Positions 57,088 through 64,000 of a stretch of DNA of 64,000 bases are shown here, piece by piece. Both the position numbers and the translations under genes were made by a program. Under the pieces are notes generated by a model. That model searched no databases and was not told where the DNA came from. It saw only the letters and a list, made by a program, of their open reading frames with translations. Position 1 is the stretch's first letter; each line of letters starts with the position of its first letter. Origin of the DNA: Cryobacterium frigoriphilum (lineage in GTDB: Bacteria > Actinomycetota > Actinomycetes > Actinomycetales > Microbacteriaceae). The stretch is taken from the NCBI RefSeq assembly GCF_004403305.1, contig NZ_SOHE01000013.1, positions 1 to 64,000 on the forward strand, written 5' to 3'.

Positions 57088-59670
57088 ATGAGCGCCGACC
57101 GCGTCCCCGAAAAGCCCGCCCTCGAAGGGCTTGAAGCCAAGTGGGAGACCCGGTGGAACACCGACGGTACCTACCGTTTCGACCGTGAATCCGCGACCCG
57201 CGAGACGATCTACTCGATCGACACTCCCCCACCGACCGCCTCGGGTTCGCTGCACATCGGCCACGTGTTCTCGTACACGCACACCGACGTCGTCGCCCGC
57301 TTTCAGCGGATGCGCGGTAAGAGCGTCTTCTACCCGATGGGCTGGGACGATAACGGCCTGCCCACCGAGCGTCGTGTTCAGAACTACTACGGCGTGCGGT
57401 GCGACCCGTCGCTGCCGTACACCGACGACTTCGTGCCGCCCTTCGAGGGCGGCGACGGCAAGAGCAGCAAGGCCGCCGACCAGCTGCCGATCAGCCGCCG
57501 CAACTTCATCGAGCTGTGCGAGATGCTGACGAAAGAAGACGAAAAGCAGTTCGAAGCCCTCTGGCGCACCCTCGGCCTCAGCGTCGACTGGACCCAGACC
57601 TACCGCACCATCGGCAGCGAGGCCCTCTTCACCTCGCAGCTCGCGTTCCTCGGCAACGTGGAACGCGGAGAGGCGTACCAGGCCATGGCGCCGACCCTCT
57701 GGGACGTCACCTTCCGCACCGCCGTCGCGCAGGCCGAACTCGAAGACAAAGAGGTATCCGCCGCGTACCACCGAGTCTCGTTTGCGAAGCCCGACGGCTC
57801 CACGATCGAGATCGAGACGACCCGCCCCGAGCTGTTGGCGGCCTGCGTCGCCCTCGTCGCGCACCCCGATGACGAGCGCTACCAGCACCTGTTCGGCACG
57901 ACCGTGCGCACCCCGCTGTTCGACGTGGAGGTGCCCGTGCTGGCCCACCACCTCGCCCAGAAGGACAAGGGCTCGGGAATCGCCATGATCTGCACCTTCG
58001 GCGACGTGACCGACGTGGTCTGGTGGCGCGAACTCGACCTGCCCAACCGCGCCATCATGGGTTTCGACGGGCGCCTCATCGACGAGGCCCCCGACGCCAT
58101 CGTGTCGGCCGACGGGCAGGCCGCGTACGCGCAGCTCGCCGGCAAGACCGTCTTCTCGGCCAAGCAGACCATCGTCGAATTGCTGCGCGCGAGTGGCGAC
58201 CTGATCGGCGACATCCGCCCAATCACCCACGCCGTGAAGTTCTTCGAAAAGGGCGACCGCCCGCTCGAAATCGTCTCGACCCGCCAGTGGTACATCCGCA
58301 ACGGCGCCCGCGACGAGACCCTGCGCGCCCGACTGATCCAGCACGGCAACGAGCTGCAGTGGCACCCCGAGTTCATGAAGGTGCGCTACGAAAACTGGGT
58401 GAACGGCCTCACCGGTGACTGGCTCATCAGCCGCCAGCGCTTCTTCGGCGTTCCGCTGCCGATCTGGTACCCGCTCGACGCCGACGGCAACGCCGTGCAC
58501 GGCGAGCCCATCGTGGCCACCCGCGATCTGCTGCCCGTTGACCCGTCATCGGATGCCGCCCCCGGCTACACCGAAGACCAGCGCGGCCAGGCCGGCGGCT
58601 TCGTCGGCGAGGTCGACGTGATGGACACCTGGGCCACGTCGTCACTCACCCCGCAGCTCGCCGGCGGCTGGGAGCGCGACCCTGAACTCTTCGACCTCGT
58701 CTACCCGTACTCGTTGCGCCCGCAGGGCCAGGACATCATCCGTACCTGGCTGTTCTCGACGATGCTGCGCTCCGAACAGCAGCACGGCAAGTCGCCCTGG
58801 GCGCACGCCGCACTCTCAGGTTTCATCGTCGACCCCGACCGCAAGAAGATGAGCAAGTCCAAGGGCAACGTGGTCACCCCCGCCGGCATGCTCGAGCAGC
58901 ACGGCTCCGACGCGGTGCGTTACTGGGCGGCGTCATCACGCCTTGGAACCGACGCGGCCTTCGACCCGCAGAACCCGACCCAGATCAAGATCGGTCGCCG
59001 CCTGGCGATCAAGATTCTGAACGCGTCGAAGTTCATCCTGGGCTTCGAGGGCGCCGCCGATGCGGCCGTCACCGAGAAACTCGACCAGAGCATGCTGGCC
59101 GCCCTCAGCACCGTGGTCGGCCAGGCCACCACGGCGTTTGAGAATTACGACCACGCCCGGGCGCTCGAAGTCACCGAGAGCTTCTTCTGGACATTCTGCG
59201 ACGACTACCTCGAACTGGTCAAGGAACGCGCCTACGGTGAGACCGGTGACGGGCAGGCATCCGCTGTCGCCGCGCTGCGCACCGCGCTCGCGACCCTGTT
59301 GCGGCTCTTCGCCCCGTTCGTGCCGTTCGCGACCGAAGAGGCCTGGTCATGGTCGAACGAGACCTCGGTTCACCTGGCTTCGTGGCCCGTCGCGAGCGAG
59401 CTCGCGGCCGGCTCGACCGGCAACAGCGCACTGCTCGATTTGTCGAGCCGAGCCCTCACCGGCATCCGGCGCGCCAAGACCGATGCCAAGGCCTCCCAGA
59501 AATCCCCGGTCACATCTGCTGTAATTAGCGGAACGGCTCCGGAGATCGCCCTGCTCGCGCAGGCCTCCGAAGACTTGAAGGCCGTCGGCCGAATTGAAGA
59601 ATTGACGTTTGTCGAGGGCAGCGAACTCGCTGTGTCCGATATCGTACTGACCGTAGTGTCGGCAAGTTAG
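57088..59670 (+). CDS. valS: Valyl-tRNA synthetase
   Basis: The 860-residue class I synthetase has GSLHIGHVFSYTHTD (HIGH, about residue 57), the editing domain with IEIETTRPELLAACVALVAHPDD, and RKKMSKSKGNVVTPAGML (KMSKS, about 587). It lacks the C-terminal coiled-coil arm found in many bacterial enzymes. Length is on the short side, like the archaeal-type ValRS seen in some actinobacteria. ATG 57088 follows GGAGAACT. Confidence 0.96.
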   Translation: MSADRVPEKPALEGLEAKWETRWNTDGTYRFDRESATRETIYSIDTPPPTASGSLHIGHVFSYTHTDVVARFQRMRGKSVFYPMGWDDNGLPTERRVQNYYGVRCDPSLPYTDDFVPPFEGGDGKSSKAADQLPISRRNFIELCEMLTKEDEKQFEALWRTLGLSVDWTQTYRTIGSEALFTSQLAFLGNVERGEAYQAMAPTLWDVTFRTAVAQAELEDKEVSAAYHRVSFAKPDGSTIEIETTRPELLAACVALVAHPDDERYQHLFGTTVRTPLFDVEVPVLAHHLAQKDKGSGIAMICTFGDVTDVVWWRELDLPNRAIMGFDGRLIDEAPDAIVSADGQAAYAQLAGKTVFSAKQTIVELLRASGDLIGDIRPITHAVKFFEKGDRPLEIVSTRQWYIRNGARDETLRARLIQHGNELQWHPEFMKVRYENWVNGLTGDWLISRQRFFGVPLPIWYPLDADGNAVHGEPIVATRDLLPVDPSSDAAPGYTEDQRGQAGGFVGEVDVMDTWATSSLTPQLAGGWERDPELFDLVYPYSLRPQGQDIIRTWLFSTMLRSEQQHGKSPWAHAALSGFIVDPDRKKMSKSKGNVVTPAGMLEQHGSDAVRYWAASSRLGTDAAFDPQNPTQIKIGRRLAIKILNASKFILGFEGAADAAVTEKLDQSMLAALSTVVGQATTAFENYDHARALEVTESFFWTFCDDYLELVKERAYGETGDGQASAVAALRTALATLLRLFAPFVPFATEEAWSWSNETSVHLASWPVASELAAGSTGNSALLDLSSRALTGIRRAKTDAKASQKSPVTSAVISGTAPEIALLAQASEDLKAVGRIEELTFVEGSELAVSDIVLTVVSAS

Positions 59671-59680
59671 GAGAAACCAG

Positions 59681-60127
59681 ATGTCTGTACAGGTACGCCC
59701 ACTTGGCGGCAAGGATTTTTTTGCATGGCTCGGACTTTTCGAGGGCTACAGCGAGTTCTATGAGAACGAACTGACCGATCAGAAGGCTCTGCAGGTCTGG
59801 AGCTGGATCATCGACAAGAACAACAGCCTCGACGGTGCCGTCGCGGTCAACGAGGCGGGCGACTTCGTCGGTCTCGCGCACTACCGCACCGTCACGCGCA
59901 CCCTGAGCGCCACCATGGGCCTCTACCTCGACGACCTGTTCGTGGCACCGGATGCCCGCGGTGCCGGCGTCGGACACGCCCTGATCGCCTTCACCAAGGG
60001 CTATGCCGCCGAGCGTGGCCTCACGCAGATCAGCCTGATCACCGCGGCCGACAACGAGACCGCGCAGGCGCTGTACGACACGGTCGGTACCCGCACCGAC
60101 TGGGTCACCTACGAAATCGGCGTCTAG
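59681..60127 (+). CDS. GNAT family N-acetyltransferase
   Basis: This 148-residue acetyltransferase has motif A APDARGAGVGHALI (about 95-108) and the YLDDLFV strand before it. The AEGY-like N-terminal FEGYSEFYENELTD is typical of a small group often found next to valS in actinobacteria. The acetyl acceptor is unknown. AGGAG precedes ATG by six bases. It lies ten bases after valS, so they are probably co-transcribed. Confidence 0.9.
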   Translation: MSVQVRPLGGKDFFAWLGLFEGYSEFYENELTDQKALQVWSWIIDKNNSLDGAVAVNEAGDFVGLAHYRTVTRTLSATMGLYLDDLFVAPDARGAGVGHALIAFTKGYAAERGLTQISLITAADNETAQALYDTVGTRTDWVTYEIGV

Positions 60128-60128
60128 C

Positions 60129-60395
60129 ATGCAGCTCGGTACTCGCTGGGCCCTCGGCGGAACGTTGCCGACCGGTCTGCCGCAGGTCGTCGAGATCGCC
60201 GTGAAAGCCGTCGAAGAAGACCTCACGGGGGTCGACACCGACACGAGCGGCTGGCGCTGGACCCTGACCTGGCTCGAGGGCAAGCCGGTCATCGAGCTCG
60301 ACGACGGCACGTTCATCCGCTACAACCCGACCGACGACAGCGCGACCATCACGCAGCCGGCGACCGAGGTTGAAGACGACGAGGACTGGATCTAA
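60129..60395 (+). CDS. Small acidic conserved protein
   Basis: The 88-residue protein (MQLGTRWALGGTLPTGLPQV) is predicted to be soluble, with a WRWTLTWLEGKPVIELDDGT beta-rich middle and an acidic C-terminus (EVEDDEDWI). It starts one base after the GNAT stop and overlaps the stop of the convergent thiolase gene. No family or function recognised; its coupling to the GNAT gene suggests related use. Confidence 0.75.
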   Translation: MQLGTRWALGGTLPTGLPQVVEIAVKAVEEDLTGVDTDTSGWRWTLTWLEGKPVIELDDGTFIRYNPTDDSATITQPATEVEDDEDWI

Positions 60396-61708
60396 CCCCT
60401 GCTCTGCCAGAGGGCGGCGATGCCGAGGCCACCCGCGATGCTCACCGCGCTGAGGCTCAGCTCGGGAGCCGCCGGGCGTATGTCGTTCGCGGCAGGTGCG
60501 CTCTGGCGCAGCAGGTTCAGCACCAGAAGGGCGCCAGATGCGCCAAACGGATGCCCCACGGCCAGCGCCCCACCCTGCCGGTTGACCCGCTGCTCGCTGA
60601 CGCCGATCAGGTCGAGCGAGGCGAGCACCTGGGCGGCGAAGGCCTCGACGAACTCGACCCGTGCGAGCGTGGCGGGGTCGACGCCGTGCCGGGCGAGCAG
60701 CGTGCCGGCGGCCTGCCCGCCCGCCACGCCCAGCAGGGTCGGGTCGGTACCCTGCACGGTCGCATCGACGAACCCGAGGCCGGCGGAGAAACCGAGTTCG
60801 ACAGCCCGGGTGCGGCTGAGCACCAGCACCACCGCGGCGCCATCGGCGTCGGCGCAACTGTTGCCGGCCGTGACGGTGCCGCCGGCCCGAAACACCGGCG
60901 GAAACCGGGCCAGGAGAGGCGCGGAGAGACTGCGCCGCGGTCCCTCATCGGCCGTGACGGCGTCGGGCACAACAGTGCCGAGCACAACAGGGCCGAGCAC
61001 AGCGGGGCCGAGCGCAGCGGGGCCGATCTGAACAGTGTCGACGGCGATCGGGTCGAGGGCGATCGGGCCGCTGACGATCTCGGCGGCGAAAGCGTGCGCA
61101 TCCGTCGCCGCGAGGGCGAGCCGATGACTGCGCAGGGCGAACGCGTCTTGCCGGGCACGGCTGATTCCGAAGCGTTCGGCCACATTCTCGGCCGCCTCGC
61201 CCATGCCGGGGTCACCGCAGCTGTCCGGAGCAAAGCGCACCCGGTCGAAGAAATCGGGGCGGTCGGGGGTTGAGGTGAGCCGGTGCGCACGCAGCGGCGC
61301 GGTGCTCGTGCTCTCGACGCCGCCGGCGAGGTAGGCGTTGCCCGCACCCGCGGCCACGAGTCGGCAGGCGAGCACGATTGCCTCAAGCCCCGAACCGCAC
61401 TGGCGGTCGACGGTCAGCCCGGGCACGCTGCGCGGCAGACCAGCCAGAAGAGCGGCCAACCGGGCGACGTTGCCGCCGCCGCCGACCGCATTGCCAATGA
61501 TCACGTCATCGACGCTGTCCGGCGGCAGCTGGGCGTCGGCAACGACGGCGGCGAGCACCGGGGCGAGCAGATTTTCGGCGCTGACGCGGCCGAAGACACC
61601 GTTTTTACGACCGAAGGCGGTGCGTCGACCGAGCACGATGACGGGGTCCCGGTCGGGATCAGGGCCGGGAAGGTGAGCGGGCGCGGGGCTACTCGAGCGT
61701 GCTGACAC
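60392..61708 (-). CDS. Thiolase-fold protein lacking usual catalytic residues
   Basis: The 438-residue protein is thiolase-like with nucleophile C104 (LTVDRQCGSGLEA), GGVESTS and H386 in NRQGGALAVGHPFGASGA. The NEAF motif reads VEAF (V354) and the C-terminal CxGGGxG reads SIAGGLG (S423), so the second catalytic cysteine and the Asn are missing. The loop near residues 215-245 contains 15-bp tandem repeats (LGP-rich). The start is GTG 61708, 9 bases after GAGGAGG. It may be a thioesterase-like, decarboxylating or inactive relative. It overlaps the ligase gene. Confidence 0.78.
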   Translation of the reverse strand: MSARSSSPAPAHLPGPDPDRDPVIVLGRRTAFGRKNGVFGRVSAENLLAPVLAAVVADAQLPPDSVDDVIIGNAVGGGGNVARLAALLAGLPRSVPGLTVDRQCGSGLEAIVLACRLVAAGAGNAYLAGGVESTSTAPLRAHRLTSTPDRPDFFDRVRFAPDSCGDPGMGEAAENVAERFGISRARQDAFALRSHRLALAATDAHAFAAEIVSGPIALDPIAVDTVQIGPAALGPAVLGPVVLGTVVPDAVTADEGPRRSLSAPLLARFPPVFRAGGTVTAGNSCADADGAAVVLVLSRTRAVELGFSAGLGFVDATVQGTDPTLLGVAGGQAAGTLLARHGVDPATLARVEFVEAFAAQVLASLDLIGVSEQRVNRQGGALAVGHPFGASGALLVLNLLRQSAPAANDIRPAAPELSLSAVSIAGGLGIAALWQSRG

Positions 61709-63134
61709 GGTCGTCACCCTCCTCAATCCACCGGCACAGCAGCTGCCGGCTGAGCTTGCCGGCCGGGGTCAGCGGCAGTTCCGTGAGCCGATAGTAGCCG
61801 CGCGGGCGGTGCGGCTCGGCGAGCAGCGCGGTCGCCGCCGCGCGGAGGGTCGCGCGCGGCAGGGTTGCCTCAGCAGAATTTGCGAGAACGGCGACGACCA
61901 GGCGCGTGCCGCGCGCGGCGTCCGTCAGCCCGGTCGCCACGACCGTGTCGACGCCGGGCACGCCGGCCAGGGCGGCTTCGACCGCCTGTGGATACACGTT
62001 GCCGCCGGCGGTCACGATCATGTCGGCGCGGCGTCCCAGATAGTGCAGCACCCCGTTGGAATCGAGAAATCCCTGATCACCGACCGTGCACCAGTCGCCG
62101 TCTCGCTCGAAGGCCGTTCCGTCGTCGCCCCAGACGTAGCCCGAGCTGACGAGCGGGCTGCGCACGTAGATCGTGCCGGCTGTTCGGCCCAAAGCGATGT
62201 GCCGATCGGGCTCAGACTCGGAGCGAATCCGAACCGTCACGCCGGGGAACGCGCGACCGACGGCGGATGCGGCGGCAGCGTCGGGTGCCGAGTCGCCCGG
62301 GCGCAGCACGGACACCGAGACGAAGCTCAGCTCGGCGGCGCCGTAGTATTCGTGCAGTGTGGCGTTCGGCGCCCAGGCGCGCAGCTGGGCCCGCACAGCG
62401 GGGTCGAGCAGGGCTCCGCCGCTGACGATGCCGGTGACAGCGTCGCCGCAGACGCCGCTCGCTTCCGCCCGCGCGACGATCAGCCGCAGTACGGCGGGTA
62501 CCGCGACGAGCCGGGTCACGCCGCGGTCACGCACGGCGGCGACCGCCGCGGCAACGTCGAGGTGTGGCAGCGTCACGAAACGACCGCCCACCGCCAGGCT
62601 TTCGGCGAGGGCGTAGAGGCTGAGCCCGGCCGAGAGCGGGCCGGGCGCGAGGGTGACGTCGGCCTCGGTGACCTGAAAATACGCGGCGGTCGTCATGAGT
62701 GGCCACGATCCCCGGGTGCGGCTGAAGGCCTTCGGAACCGAGGTGGTGCCCGAGGTGAAGCCGTAGAGAAACACCGAGTCCGGCGGTCCGTCACGCAGAA
62801 TTGTCGCCGGCCGTTCGCGCGGCTCGGGCAGTTCGGGCAGGTCCCTGAGCCGTGCCTCGACCGCCGCGCGCTGCGTTGCGGGCCAGCCAGGGTCGAGCAC
62901 CGCGCAGCTGCGGCCGGCGGCGATCGCGGCGGCCAGCCCCACGACACAGTCGATGCCGTTCGGCTCGCACAGCACCGTCAACGGTCGTGCGCTCAGTGCC
63001 CCGAGCCGAGCCGTGGCGCGGTCCCGCAAGTCGCGGTAGCTGATCCGCTGCGGACCCGCCTCGGTCGCCACGTCGACGGCAATCGCGTCGGGCCGCACGG
63101 CGGCCCAGTGCTGCAGCTGGTTGAGGAACGGCAT
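61689..63134 (-). CDS. AMP-dependent acyl-CoA ligase
   Basis: The 481-residue adenylate-forming enzyme has FTSGTTSVPKAFSRT (A3 motif, about 127-141), YYGAAELSFVSV (A5), the GRRADMIVTAGGNVYP hinge (A8) and LPLTPAGKLSRQLL with the catalytic lysine (A10). It should make an acyl-adenylate and then an acyl-CoA (or acyl-carrier) thioester. It is somewhat short, like MenE-type ligases. Overlap with the thiolase gene suggests the thioester is passed to it. Substrate unknown. Confidence 0.88.
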   Translation of the reverse strand: MPFLNQLQHWAAVRPDAIAVDVATEAGPQRISYRDLRDRATARLGALSARPLTVLCEPNGIDCVVGLAAAIAAGRSCAVLDPGWPATQRAAVEARLRDLPELPEPRERPATILRDGPPDSVFLYGFTSGTTSVPKAFSRTRGSWPLMTTAAYFQVTEADVTLAPGPLSAGLSLYALAESLAVGGRFVTLPHLDVAAAVAAVRDRGVTRLVAVPAVLRLIVARAEASGVCGDAVTGIVSGGALLDPAVRAQLRAWAPNATLHEYYGAAELSFVSVSVLRPGDSAPDAAAASAVGRAFPGVTVRIRSESEPDRHIALGRTAGTIYVRSPLVSSGYVWGDDGTAFERDGDWCTVGDQGFLDSNGVLHYLGRRADMIVTAGGNVYPQAVEAALAGVPGVDTVVATGLTDAARGTRLVVAVLANSAEATLPRATLRAAATALLAEPHRPRGYYRLTELPLTPAGKLSRQLLCRWIEEGDDRVSTLE

Positions 63135-63181
63135 GGTCAGGCCAGCCTACGGTCTTCCGGCGGCCCGCCACCCTGTCCCGC

Positions 63182-64000
63182 TCACAGCCGGGCGAGAATC
63201 TCGCCGTGCGGCATGCCGAACCAACCATCCGGGTGCCCCGCCCATTCGCGCCACGCGTGAGCCATCTCGTGCAGGTCCGCGAGGGTGGCGGCATCCGCTT
63301 CGATCGCGTGCGCGGCGAACCTCGACTCGAGGGCGCGCACGGCCCAGGACTGCCCCCACCACTCGCGTTCGACATCCGTTGCGAAGCACCAGATCGATGC
63401 GCTCGAGCGTACGTCGGTGAAGCCGGCCGCCCGCGCCCAGGCCGTGAGGTGACGGCCGGCATCGGGTTCGCCGCCGTTCCAGCGGTGCACCTGGCGGTAC
63501 ACCCGCTGCCAGGCGGTGAGGCCGGGCAGCGCGGGGTAGACCATGACGCCGCCATAGTCCACGTCGCGCGCGGCGAAGACTCCCCCGGGGCGCAGCACCC
63601 GCCGTATCTCCCGCATCGCGCTCACGGGGTCACTGAGGTGCTGCATGAACTGGTGCGCGTGCACCACGTCGACGGATGCGTCGGGCAGGTCGATCGCGTA
63701 CACGTCGCCGACCCGAAACCGTACGTTGTGTACCCCCTCATCAAAGGCGAGCCCCTCGGCCTGCCGCACGATGTCGGCCGAGGCGTCGATGCCGATCACC
63801 TCGCCCGGAGCTACCCGTCGGGCCAGGTCGACGGTGATCGTGCCCGGGCCGCAGCCCACGTCCAGCACCCGTTGCCCCGCCCCGAGCTCGGGCACCAGGT
63901 ACGCGGCGGAATTGGCGACCGTACGCCAGGTGTGCGAGCGCAGCACGCTCTCGTGGTGGCCATGAAGATAGGCGCCACGGGCCGTCGAGGGCTCGGGCGG
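63182..64000 (-). CDS. Class I SAM-dependent methyltransferase, 5' end outside the window
   Basis: The reading frame runs to the window edge and continues upstream of GTG 63946 (ARGAYLHGHHESVLRSHTW), whose continuation is family-like, so the true start lies beyond 64000. The SAM-binding motif VLDVGCGPGTITVDLA, VIGIDASADIV and DLPDASVDVVHAHQFMQHL are clear, as in the UbiE/COQ5-related methyltransferases. The C-terminal lid WGQSWAVRALESRF follows. The substrate is unknown. It is the first gene of a unit with the ligase and thiolase. Confidence 0.9.
   Translation of the reverse strand, partial: PPEPSTARGAYLHGHHESVLRSHTWRTVANSAAYLVPELGAGQRVLDVGCGPGTITVDLARRVAPGEVIGIDASADIVRQAEGLAFDEGVHNVRFRVGDVYAIDLPDASVDVVHAHQFMQHLSDPVSAMREIRRVLRPGGVFAARDVDYGGVMVYPALPGLTAWQRVYRQVHRWNGGEPDAGRHLTAWARAAGFTDVRSSASIWCFATDVEREWWGQSWAVRALESRFAAHAIEADAATLADLHEMAHAWREWAGHPDGWFGMPHGEILARL

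Overview
The window looks like chromosomal DNA of a high-GC actinobacterium, most likely the family Microbacteriaceae (Micrococcales). The reasons are the gene order rplU-rpmA-obgE-proB-proA-nadD-rsfS, a treXYZ operon, a PUA-less proB, an ileS leader with a T-box, frequent GTG/TTG starts and ATGA or TAATG gene overlaps. These assignments come from reading motifs by eye; no database search was run.

Layout. 1-6370: the 5' part of a Pro/Ala-rich gene, a helix-turn-helix gene coupled to a GntR/FCD regulator, and a divergent lactate permease / FAD-FeS lactate dehydrogenase operon whose promoter carries an LldR-like operator. 6383-9799: small membrane proteins, an SDR and an SRPBCC protein. 9877-10071: a cluster of palindromic repeats. 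10167-16740: treX-treY-treZ, making trehalose from glycogen or maltodextrin. 16966-20629: membrane proteins, a YchJ-type protein and a CynX-like transporter. 20688-25730: terminator, tRNA-Ala(GGC), rsfS, a tail-anchored hypothetical, nadD, a small membrane protein, proA and a first proB. 25731-31412: a cell-surface sugar island (UDP-glucuronate decarboxylase-like SDR, dTDP-rhamnose 4-epimerase-like SDR, processive GT2, Tat-exported beta-helix protein) lying between two different proB genes. 31413-34569: second proB, obgE, rpmA, rplU.

34786-45967: DUF4031, an imperfect direct repeat pair, a three-gene membrane unit (Ig/propeller protein, TIGR03943, permease), rne, a VKOR-like protein, a lipoprotein, a DUF1648 protein, pcp with a repeat-built tail, a second palindrome cluster, RidA, ndk and DUF4233. 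45952-51060: folC and ileS with a T-box leader. 51073-56981: TetR and a divergent oligopeptide-type ABC importer operon. 57088-60395: valS, GNAT and an acidic small protein. 60392-64000: a thiolase lacking usual catalytic residues, an acyl-CoA ligase and a methyltransferase cut by the window end.

The least ordinary signals are the duplicated proB genes enclosing a polysaccharide island, short tandem repeats that repeatedly sit on stop codons, two clusters of a REP-like palindrome, an orphan Mn-riboswitch-like sequence, and the catalytically altered thiolase. No CRISPR array, prophage, transposase or toxin-antitoxin system was seen.
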